The notes under the pieces were generated by a model, which saw only the letters and a list, made by a program, of their open reading frames with translations, had not been told where the DNA came from and ran no database searches. This document shows positions 34,321-45,200 of a DNA stretch of 64,000 nt, one piece after another. The translations under genes and the position numbers were made by a program. This DNA comes from Pezicula radicicola (lineage: Eukaryota; Ascomycota; Leotiomycetes; Helotiales; Dermateaceae): the NCBI GenBank assembly GCA_003008705.1, contig PDUO01000059.1, positions 1-64,000 on the forward strand. Direction: 5' to 3'. Positions within the stretch are counted from its first letter, which is position 1. Each line of letters starts with the position of its first letter.

Positions 34321-35139
34321 TCAAAATCGAGGACGACAACTAAATCAAGTTTTGATTAGCTTAATATGTTTAGCGTCTAGCAAGTGCAACTCACTAGTAT
34401 TTTCAAATGCTTCCGTTCGAACTCTCCTCCGACGCACACTACAACTGGTTTTCAGTAGGCCTCTTTTGTGCTTATTGTAGTTTGGGGAACATTCCTTGGT
34501 ATTAGAACTTTGTTCATTCTTTGGTAGGTCTTTTTTCGGTAGAGAGTTAAACCGTTATCGGGATATCTAATACTAAAATTTTTATTGGCTTAGGCGTCAC
34601 TAAAGTTGTCAAAACCTATAACTATCCCTTACTGCGTCAGGTGTTTCACAGGAAGACTCCCCAGACGTGTACGACAAAATACATACATTTTTGGTGGTAA
34701 AAGTCCGGAGAGAAACCGGGGGTGCTAAATCCTTGTCCTATGAAACACTTAACGCACCAAGGGATACCTAGAAAGGGGTATTACTTGTTTCTCGTATTAG
34801 CTCCTTATTCTATAATTATAGTTAATAATAATTACTACTTAGAATTCTAAGATGAGTCGTTAAGGATGAGTCGTTAAGGATAAACTATATAACTTTATAA
34901 ATAACACTAAGGAATTAGAGAAGTCCTCGGGGTACTACTAACAATAATACCCTACAACTTAACTATTGCTTAGATAGAGTTGTAACAACACAGTATATAA
35001 ATATATATGTTAGAGTATTTGCTCTCTACGTGGTCATCTATTAATCGATCCTCACAACTCAAATCCACAAAATCCAATAGTCCCGCCCCCCAAATCTCCA
35101 GGAAATAAGTGGTGGAGGGTAGAGGAAACAACCATCACC
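34321..35139. other. intergenic, partly AT-rich
   Basis: No supported gene. 34790-35010 is AT-rich with two tandem copies of GATGAGTCGTTAAGGAT (about 34851-34880). The last 100 bases are the 3' flank of the glutathione transferase gene. Confidence 0.45.
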
Positions 35140-35832
35140 TCAATGTCCTCCCCCCGTCTTCCTCATCTCCGCCATCTTAACAGCGCGCTCCTCCAAAATC
35201 CTCCCAACAATAGGTCTCCCCTTAAGTCTTTGCAACCAAGCCCAAACATTAGGAAACTCCTTCTCCTGATCAAAATGTTCCTTCAACATACTATCCAAAA
35301 CAACCTGCCAAGTAACAAAAGCCAAATCAGCAAAAGTACATTTCCCCCCAACAAGGTACTCCCTATCCTTCAAAACGCCCTCAAGAACCCCAGAAACCCG
35401 TCTAATCTCTTTGACATATCGTTCAACTGCACTCGGTATCTTTTCGGGATGATGTGTATTAAACCAAACAGCTTGACCATAATAAGGACCCTGACCGGAA
35501 ACTTGAAAATATAACCATTGTTTACACAAAAAGTCTTCGTTCGAACCAGCAGGAAAACTCAATTTATTATTCACGTCATATTTGGCGATTAGATATTCGA
35601 TTATAGCACCTGATTCCCAGAGTGTGAGTCCTGTGTTTGGATCTTCGATTGCTGGGATTCGTCCATTGGGGTTTATCTTTTCGTAGACTGGTTGTTTGAG
35701 TTCGGAAATTGGGATCTCTTTTACAATGTAGGGGATATTTAGTTCTTCGAGGACGAAAGCTACTTTTGGTGGATTTGGTCCTAGCATTCCGCCCCAGAGG
35801 GTTATTGGCTTGAGGGTTGCGTTGTTGGTCAT
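35140..35832 (-). CDS. glutathione S-transferase, fungal Ure2/GTT-like
   Basis: Single exon of 230 residues. The N-terminal thioredoxin-like domain begins ITLWGGMLGPNPPKVAFVLEEL and shows INPNGRIPAIEDP (cis-Pro, glutathione contact) and LWESGAIIEYL (the Glu-Ser pair that binds the gamma-glutamyl part). The all-helical C-terminal domain contains QWLYFQVSGQGPYYGQ, typical of the fungal Ure2p-like class, and LVGGKCTFADLAFV, the N-capping box region. It should conjugate or reduce small electrophiles with glutathione, in the cytosol. The first residues MTNNATLKP fit the usual start. There is no partner gene nearby; it is flanked by AT-rich DNA. Confidence 0.88.
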   Translation of the reverse strand: MTNNATLKPITLWGGMLGPNPPKVAFVLEELNIPYIVKEIPISELKQPVYEKINPNGRIPAIEDPNTGLTLWESGAIIEYLIAKYDVNNKLSFPAGSNEDFLCKQWLYFQVSGQGPYYGQAVWFNTHHPEKIPSAVERYVKEIRRVSGVLEGVLKDREYLVGGKCTFADLAFVTWQVVLDSMLKEHFDQEKEFPNVWAWLQRLKGRPIVGRILEERAVKMAEMRKTGGGH

Positions 35833-37795
35833 GTTGAATGAGTTGAGACTTTTGAAGTTTCGAAATCAGATTTCTTTTGGTAGGATGTTCGGGAACTTTG
35901 TTTTTTTATTGTTGTTGTGGAATCGAAGAATTGGAATAGAGAGAGAAGATTTAAAGTTTACTTTTCGCTTTCTCCGGCTTGGTTTATGTACTTGTAACTT
36001 TATACCAAGAGATCTATGCTGTGCCGTGCGCATTGTTATTTTCTTCTTCGGAGTCCGGACGGGACCGATTATTTCGTCCGAAGGCTATTGCATTCGTCCG
36101 ATTACAAATAATGTATGTAAGATTCATCATGCTTAGCAATCCAATTGTAATGCTAGTAGACGATAATACGTAAGATGTTTCATAACTTGTAAGGTATGTT
36201 GCCAAATATGCAAAGTCTGGTTAAGCCAATGTCAAAGTCGGGGGTTCTTGGGCTACTAAGCGAGGATAATTTCTCTTCGTAGCTTAGCAATGTAATGTTA
36301 GCTTGGCTTATTGAATCAACTATTTTCTATTCTCTATTATCTATTTTTGGCCTGAGTATTATAAAAATTTATTATAATACTCTAGAGTAATAACACTCAA
36401 TAAGAGCTGTATATCCTCTGAAAATAATTACTAAATTAATATCGTAACTAGAACCCCTGACTCGCTATATATAGAGCAGAGTAACAATTACAAATACGGC
36501 CCACAAAGTTGAGCAATGCTTGGAAATCATACATAATGTGGCATTCCAATGTAACGTTTAATATTTTGTAAGTTAGCAAATACGTAGTTCGGAGTGGAAA
36601 CATGTATGCTGCTGGAAATAAAGGAGTGTGGTACGTACTTGCTAAGCGACGATAATATCCACCAATCTACAAACTTGTACGTGTGTGGTTTGGAGTCGGC
36701 TAGTTAAGCCTCGTAAAATCACTGACCTAGTCTAATTGCCTTAGAATTTGTGCTTATCTATATTGAAGTTGGAGTTATAGCTATATATTAAGCGGATTAA
36801 CTCTATGAACTCGAAAACGCTGTTAATTTTTCTAACTTTTGTAAGTTTGTAGCTACTATGGACCAAATGTCTACAGACTCTATTTTTTTTTATGAGCAGT
36901 GGTTGTGTAGTACCTACCATACTAACGATCTTATGATTTGCTTGATTTATCAATCCGTCCCCGAATTTATGAATTAAGCATTATCACAGAAATTAAAAGT
37001 CACCTAGGAGCGATTTAATTCGTTTACTATTCTCTTAACTTGAATAACTTATTTGACCTAACCCTAACTATAAGCTACTATAACCTAGAATACTACAACA
37101 TGCAATACTATAACTCATAGTAATACAATTCCTAATCTACTTTGCGGGCGTATTAAATATTTTTAGAACGTTGACGCACCCGAAATTTCCCTGGCGCCTA
37201 TGAGGTAGCTGCCATCCTAGATTATACATATCTAATCTTTGCCTGACGCAGTCTGAATCCTCCGTCTCCGAGCCCAAAAAAAAACACTCCATTGTTCTAT
37301 TGACTAGTTACCTGTGCTAGAGGAGCGTTAGATCTTCTCGCTATTGTATGCAGTGGTAAGCCTAATGACCGCAAAAACACGAAGGACAAGCAAGGCTTAG
37401 ATGTCCACTCACTTCCTCTCAAGACACCCTCTTATTCCACACGAGATGGAATTCGCCTCGCTATGCTCAGTGGCATATCTAGTATATATTTATAACATCT
37501 TCCTTGTACGGCTTTGTCTTCTACGATTCCAGAAATAAGGACCCTAGCATGATATGCGCAGCTCTCATGGCATCGATCGTTTAGACGATTTGACACTAAT
37601 ATTGGTCAGCGTTAGCAATATTCTCAGAGGTGCTTATCAGCCATGGAATCTAAGGCTCGGCATCAGTTTACAGCGTTTTCCTCCAGTCGCTTCTCAATGC
37701 TATATAAGTATAACATATTTTTTCGTCTTCTCAACACGTTCCCATGCTCCAACATGTATGCTTCCTAGACCTATGCGCTCTGCCCGATCACCTTG
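35833..37795. other. intergenic, with AT-rich decayed parts
   Basis: No gene recognised. 36330-36450 and 36740-37150 are AT-rich and look RIP-affected. 36200-36310 carries two copies of a word like GCTACTAAGCGAGGATAATT / TTGCTAAGCGACGATAATAT (near 36250 and 36639), suggesting remnants of one repeat family. Confidence 0.45.
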
Positions 37796-39124
37796 CTACT
37801 CGATCACCATAACATGAAGGATGTAGCAATCTGAATCTAAACAAAAGATCCTGTCCATGTGTCTCTCCAGTAAAATCTGTGCTCCAGACCTTCCGAAGCC
37901 GCTTCTATGTAATGGGCAAGGTACCTTGGATATCTTCGGGAAGTCTATGGTCTGATGTGCTGCTGAATTTTCGGTACGTAAAATACAATGATAAACAAAA
38001 CCGGACGTTTTTGGGTCCTTACTAAGTCTCAATCCTTTCGTGTCTGTGTCTGACCCCACAATTGAGAATTGTGACGCACTGGCAGTTTCTGCTCGGCAGC
38101 GGAGGACATCACGGCCCAACTTCGATGTCCAGCCTGTTGCATTCGGAGTATCTGAGATGTTATGAGATAATCTCATGATTGGACAAACTGGAGTCTCATA
38201 CGATGTTCCTAGGTCTTCTAGCTCACTGGTTAATTGTGTCCCGGCTTGCGATTCAAGATATCATATCCCCTAATGATGAAGCCATTAATGTAAAGCGGCC
38301 CATTGTAATAACTTTTCTCGCTTGACCAATCAGCCCAAGACCAACTAGGGAAGTTCTGATACCGTGCAATAGTAGAGCTTGATGATCGGTCTCCTGACAA
38401 GACATGAACCCAAAGCAAACAGCAATCGATCATGCGTTCCAGAAGCCCCCCAACTGCTCTTCCGCCTGATTCTGTTGCCATCCTTCTTCAGCCATAAGTT
38501 CTCCCCACTGAAGGCCGAGCCTGAGTGGATCTATAATGGAACGCAAATGAAGATTTTTGTTCCCATCAATCTTATCTTCTGCCCGGAGAAAAACATCGCC
38601 ATCACAATGCAAATCGCCGTGGGAGCAGTAGAAGTAGGCCATGTGATTTGTGAAGAAGATGCACCGTCGTGATAAGAGCCGCTCTTGCAATGTCCACGCT
38701 CTCTTCTCGTATGTTGATTGTCCCAATGTATCTTCAAGGTCTGGAGGATAGCATACTAGGCTAAACTTTAGAATTTGATACAATGTAGATGACCAATAAT
38801 GTAAAGTAGACCTGCTCGAGAATAGCGATCTAGAGTTTTTTGGACACCAGGGAGTGAACAGTTGGCATGAGATCCTAACAAGGCCGCTATTGTTGCAAGG
38901 GCTTGGCTGTAGACGATATCCATTTGAGTAATGTTGAAGTGCTTCTGCAATGGATTATCTTGCTCTATGTATAGACAGTCAACCCAGAGATACCGCTCAC
39001 CGATCTGGTGAATCAGAAGCATGGAATCTCGAATTACCCGAGGTAGCCCGATTTTCTTCGTTGATAAAGCACCGCGTTCCAGTGTTGCTAACAATATAAA
39101 CAAAACGATATGGCCCACTTCCAT
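37796..39124 (-). pseudogene. broken HET-domain (heterokaryon incompatibility) gene
   Basis: Consecutive blocks of a HET-domain protein are read on the minus strand in shifting frames. Near 39050-38850 come LPRVIRDSMLLIHQIGERYLW, VDCLYIEQDN and YSQALATIAAL, the core motif. Around 38700-38600, YEKRAWTLQERLLSRRCIFFT is in another frame. Near 38350, YQNFPSWSWADW is in a third. A probable C-terminal part lies at 38176-37796. At least two frame changes without plausible introns separate them. The N-terminal start of the domain is missing: homology ends at about 39090, where a palindromic repeat region begins. HET proteins trigger cell death on fusion of unlike strains; this copy should be dead. 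Confidence 0.7.
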
Positions 39125-39131
39125 ATCGTTT
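39103..39131. repeat. perfect 11-bp palindrome with 7-base loop
   Basis: AAACGATATGG, seven bases, then its exact reverse complement. It lies at the point where the HET remnant loses homology. Related words (AATATAAACAA...CGATAT) recur at 39091 and 39190. It may be the end of an inserted element. Confidence 0.7.
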
Positions 39132-39450
39132 CGTTTGCGATATAGGAACTTCTATTTTATATTGCTAGCAATAATATTGCCATATTACCAATATAAACAA
39201 TATCGTCACATGATACTAAGTAATCCTAACTCTATATTGACTATCTCATCCCCTATAATTTTGGGCCTATATAAGAGCCCATTTCGAAGCTTATTTCGAA
39301 GCTTATATAGGTTGTCAGAAATAGTGCGTACTAATATAGGCCTAAGGTATGTCTTAGCACCTCCGGGTTATTTGAGGCCTACTATATAGGCTAAATCGAC
39401 AATCTTTTGACCCCATTTTGCTGTTTCCGACTAGGAGGGGACCCGACGTT

Positions 39451-39937
39451 AGAGGCCCACGTGACTGAGCGGACGACTATACCTCTATAAGTTTTTATGT
39501 GTTTCTATGTACCTTTTCGTGTTCTACACGTAGAATAACGTATAGAATTAATTAAATAATTAAATAATACGTAACCTATCTCTACTCTACTCTACTCTCT
39601 ACTTTGCTTTCTACTTTACTTTTCTACGTATTCGTACATATCGATCAAATAGAGACTAATTTTAACGAGCCAATTAATTATATTGAAAATTTTCCGGGAA
39701 CGAAAATCTTAAGCCACCGAAGTTATAGACTAAGCTTAAAGTAGTGACTCGTCGGTAAAGTAGAAAGCAAAGTCGAGAGTGGAGTAGAGATACATAATAG
39801 GTTATATGTTATTTAATTATACAGTTAATTCTATACATTATTCTACTATAGAACACAAAAAGGTACATAGAAATAAATAAAAACATATAGAAGCACGTGT
39901 CCTAAGTATGTCCTAATATATAATCACGTGGACCTCG
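39451..39937. mobile_element. foldback/MITE-like element with long inverted repeats
   Basis: The arm 39451-39619 and the arm 39755-39937 are reverse complements over some 150 bases, with scattered mismatches and small indels. Shared words include CACGTG at the outer ends, TTTCTATGTACCTTTT, CTACTTTGCTTTCTACTTTAC and ATAGAATTAA. The centre (39620-39754) is unique and has no ORF. Many differences between arms are C/T or G/A, in keeping with RIP or age. No transposase and no clear target-site duplication. Confidence 0.65.
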
Positions 39938-42270
39938 CTTACAAATAGGAGGTTCGCTTATAAACCCCTTTTTGTATATACGTTGGTTAATACCCCGTAC
40001 TATAACCCACACCCCTAACCCGTAGGTCCTTAGGGCCCCATTCCGCAGTCTACGAATAGTCATTATCAAGAGGACTGTAGATACGATTATAGTAGTTCCC
40101 TTCGTCATCATATATTCGCAGAATATGCAAGCTGGAGGATAACTGGTCTCTTATGAACCACTTTTTGATTACCTCTACAAAGCAGCTCCGGAATATTTGC
40201 TTGCTAGGAGCTTTATCCGAGTATGGAACTGGATGACCTGATCATCGGCCTGGAGGAGTGGAAGAAGTAGCACACACAAAAAACAGCCCGGACGCGTGAC
40301 AATATCTTTGTATTTCCCAACGGAGAAAGTTTTGGACGTCCAGGATTCTCGGCCGAGTTTAGACTCCATTCCAAAAAATAAAAAGATCAATCATTTGGCA
40401 ACATAAGTCACTGGAAGATCTATAAACCTCATTCTTTATTACTGTAAGTAGGATCCTTTTTTTCATAGTTTTGTTTACGCTTGTATAGGGACTGCTCACA
40501 CGACGAAGAGAATCGCGTGTCTTCTGTTATACTTTTAAAGGAGAATTCGACGGTGACTGCGTGTAGATATACCGATAGTAGTGGTGAGTCCATGATGACT
40601 GCGTTGGCCCTTAGGATTAATTCGATAGAAGGGATTCAGCCCAGGCCAAGACAAGGATTAGGTGAGAAGTTCAATGACAAGCGATGGAATTAAGGGTTTA
40701 GGAAGATTATAGTGTTTAAGTAGGTTTAACCGTGCTTCAGAAGGTCGAGTGAGGGTTAATTGAGGATCGTGAGGTGCTGGGTAGGTATGAAGTATGGCTG
40801 AGTTGGCTTAGAGCCTTGTAAGGAGTCATGTCAACTCATTATACCCATTTCATGCTACCCTATCCAAAGTCAACGATATATTTCTTCTTACCCCCGAACT
40901 GTAGGCTCAGCCACCACCAGTGTAACTCGCTTCGCATTTGGTCAGGGTCTGCTCTCTCCCGTGCTCAACCACGTTCACGTTGCTATTACATTTTCTTTAA
41001 CAGCAAGCACCTAAAATGCCTCTCTATTCATTATACCCATAAAGGCTTTTCTTCAAGAACTCTTTTCTAGTGGGCGAAGACTCAACACCTGTACGTGGTG
41101 CACCTCTACGAACCTCCAGCCAAGATTAAGTCAACAACAAGAATTACGACAAATCCCCCTTCTTGTTGCCCAACAACGTTGTCGCTACATCGGTTGAATC
41201 TCCTCCTCGATTAACACAACGAATCTCTTTATCATCATTCTGTGTCAACCTTAGGTAGCTAAACGTCCTTCTATCTTCGACAACGACCTCACTAGTTAGT
41301 TAATCGACACCTTATTCTACCTTTAAAGGCAGTTAGTAATAATAAAGGCTAATTACCACCTATAGGCGCAAGGATATACAAGGAGATACATTCATTTGCA
41401 GATACATAAAGTTATATAGATTTACTTATTACAAAAAGAGAGGATATTAGAGGTACTTAAAGCTAAATCTCTCTCTAACTAAAAGAAACTATAAATAAGA
41501 GAAGTAATAAGTATACACATATATATACCTAGAGGAGGATTTCTACTTAAGAGAGATTATATAAGTCTCTTTAGTAGATAGAGCTAATATACCTAGGTAT
41601 TTAAGAGACTAACTATTTAATAATACAAAGAAAACCTTAAGCTTTAACTAGTAATTTATAATATATCTAGATTAGAAGAATCCCTTTATATTTATACCTC
41701 TCTTAGTAAAATAATAATAATTATTATTATATTAAAAAGAACTCCTTAAAGGTAACTACAGCATATACAAAAAGTATTACTATTTTAGAACTAATAAATC
41801 AACTAATCAAGCAAACCAAAAAACCAACCCAAACAAGTAAAAATTCATTATATTCATAATCTAAGATTTATGTACCTATCTCATTCCCATCCACATTCAC
41901 ATTCCCATCTCATCTATAAACAACTCCTACTAATGAAACTCTCCTATGTACGAAAAAATATCTCTGAGAAAAAGATATCCCTTCCAGTGAAAAGAACAGA
42001 GCGCCCGCCTGCTAGCCCGCTTAATCACTCTAAAATATGAGTCAATCAAACAAACTAAAGAAGACCACCCAATGGAAAGATAAAAGACCACCAAAAAGCA
42101 ACCAGGCATGACCTAAACCACCCAAGAAATAGAGGTGACCAACCGCCAATAGCCAACTAAGAATCGCTGGATCGCTCCAAAGAGAAAAGAAACATAACTT
42201 CATATCCCAATCTCTAAGCTCCAACCGCTATCCCAATTCCAAAACCATCACACCATCCACAAACCACCAT
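39938..42270. other. intergenic, large RIP-like block at 41330-41830
   Basis: No supported gene. 39938-40390 has broken coding-like frames on the minus strand without recognisable motif. 40480-40700 has a short plus-strand ORF of unknown value. 41330-41830 is strongly AT-rich. 41850-42270 is the 3' flank of the polyketide synthase gene. Confidence 0.45.
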
Positions 42271-45200
42271 CTACTTAGCGAGTTCCCCAACAAACCACTT
42301 AACAATATGACCGACAGAAGGATGACTCCAAATAAGCGTAGGCGGAACCTTAACATTCAAGGCATCCTGAAGATGTTTGCGTAACTGAATAGTCATAACA
42401 GAATCCAATCCCAATTCAGAAAGAGCAACAGAAGGATCAATATCCTCCTCATTAATCTTAAGGGTCTTAGAAACACAAGAACAGATGACCGTTGATAGAT
42501 AAGCTGATAATTCTGGCCCTGAAGTCGGTAGTCCTTGTGCTGGTGTTGCTGTTGCTGCAGCTCCTGATGAGGACGAGGAAGGTGCAGCATGCCGAACTAC
42601 GATATCGGCTAAGATTGGAGAAGCGAGAATGGCTCCTTGAGCAATGGGACGAGCGCGTACGATGACGGCTGATTCCATATCCCAGTTTGTAAAGTATTCC
42701 CATGCTTTAAATGCATCTTCAGATGTCACATCCGTAATACCCTTGATTTCCATCTCGGCGTTCAAATTCTCTGCATCAGCAGCCATACCCAGATTGCGCC
42801 AACAAGTCCATTGGAACGCGATTGTGTTATCGCCTAGGTCGCGACGACGTTTAGCGAGAGAATCAAGGAAACTGTTGCCGGAGGCGTAGGATGCGGAACC
42901 TGCGAATTGGAAGTGTTGACCACAGGAAGAGAAGAGTACGAAGAAGTCGAGGGTATTGGGTGGGAAAGCTTCGTTGAGGGACATTGCACCTTTGATTTTG
43001 GGGGCCAGAACTCGGTCGAAAGCACCGCGGTCGGAGGTCATGAGGAATTGATCTTCGAGGACACCGGCTGCGTGGACGACTCCTTTGACTGGTGGGAGGG
43101 AGAGTTGCTCGAGGGCAAGTAGTAGTTTGGAGGCTGCGTCTGAAGCGGAGATGTCGAGTGAAACGACGTGAACTGTGGCGCCTTCTTTCTCGAACTGCAA
43201 TACCTTCTCGGTCACCTTGGTGGGTTGAGAAGCCCAGAGACGACGTGCAGGGAGCTTTCGTCTGGATACGAGAACAAGTCTTCGAGCTCCCTTTTCAATC
43301 ATCCAGCCGGCAAGCTCGAGTCCAAGGTCTCCAGTTCCACCAGTAATGACATATGTTCCATCCGTGGTGGGTAGAGTGATTGGCTTTGGCTTGGATCCGT
43401 AGAGCTTGGCCTTTGGAAGTGAGCGAAGACGGCCAATTCTTGCAACGCCATCCACGACTCTGATGATATCCGCACCTGTGACGTATTTTATTGCTTGCAA
43501 TGGGAATGTTGAATCCTCAACATCGATCAAAGCTCCCCAGATATTAGCGTGCTCGGTTTCAATGATACGGGCAAGTCCATACAATGCACCTTGGGCCAAG
43601 GCTGTAGGTGTAGCACCCTTGGCAGCATTTTGAGTGATGGCGTAAAGTTTCACTGGCGACAAGAGAGAAGCCACGATTTTGGTTGCTGCAACAAGCATCG
43701 CGCACGAATCGGAAGACGACTGGAATACTTGGTCATCAGACTCGATCTCAGCGGGTATAAAAATGACGACGGCGCCTTCGTAGTGCTCTACAGTGCGGAT
43801 AAGCTCGGGACCTGCGAGCTCAGTCACCTTGATATTTGTTGTGGCTTCCAAGAATTCGCGGTAGCCCTTGATTATGTTCTTTCCTGGACCGATGAAGATT
43901 ATGTGGTCGATAGGGGCTGGGAAATCCGTCAATGGTGCCGCTGGCCAAGCGACTTCGTGAACCAAACTCTCCATACTTGAGCTTACACCCTCGGTGCCTT
44001 CAAGTTCTGACAATGTCATTGCTGCAACTTCGGCAAAGACGTTTCCTTCCATATCAGACATGATGATATCTACCGTCAAAGGAATGGAGGTGCGCTTGAC
44101 ATGAATATAACCCTCTCTTGGGACAGCAACACCAGGTAGGTGGGACACTCGGTCAATGTGAGATGGCATGCGGATCCCGGGTTGCTCGTAGAATATCGCC
44201 GCGCCGACTGAGGTTGCGGCATCGATGAATGGTGCCAGCGAATCACTGTTCCATGGAAGTGTCTCCACATCTGGGGCGATTGCCACGCGAACAAGCATTT
44301 CGTTGTCAGCAGCAAGGTGTTCAGTGACAACCCATGGGAAGCCCATGTCTGTGACTCCCAAGCTCGCCAAGTAGTCTACTGCAAATGTTGGAACCAAGGT
44401 TTTCTTTGTCTTTTGCTTGATTTCCTCGATTGAAATCTTCTCGGGGATGGCAATGTCAGCGGCTAGAATTTGACCGAGTGTGTGAGTAGTCCAAGGCTGA
44501 GATTCAGGATCTTCAGAGACAGCCAGGCGAGATGAAATCTGTACTTTGTCCTTGTCAAGTTTGATCTGGACATCTCTTGGCGGCATGACTGGTACTGGAG
44601 CCTTCAACTTAATATCACCAATTGAAGTAGTCTTACCAGCTTTGAGGAAGGTGCTCAACAACACTGCGGCTGGAATAATCTCGGTGCCCATGATAGGGTG
44701 GAGGTTTGGATATGGCCGCACGGTGTCATCCAAGAACGTTTGCCATAATGTGAGATCCGTACCGAATAGTTGAGTGCGCTGGCCAAGCAAAGTATGCGAC
44801 TCCACATCGTGGGTTTCTTGGTTTGATTTCCGGGGGGCAACCTTCTTCCAGAAGGCCTCGTGCTTCCACTGGGTCCTTGGTACACTTTGCGACCATTCTC
44901 CACCAAATATGTTGGCCAAGTCGACCGATACACCATTACAATGAAGTTTGCCAACGCAGAGCAGAACTGACCTTCGTGGTGGTCGGTTGCGAAGAAGTGT
45001 TGGGAGGACAACGGAGCCCTCAACTCCACAGCTGTCTAGGGTTTCGTCAATCCCTTGGCAAACGATTGGGTGACTGGATACCTCTAAGAAGATGCGGAAT
45101 CCATCGTCGGCAGCAGCCTTGATAGCTGAAGTCAGGAGCACTGGATTGATCAGGTTGTCTGCCCAGTATTTGGCATCCCGGGGAGCCTGGGATCGAGGAT

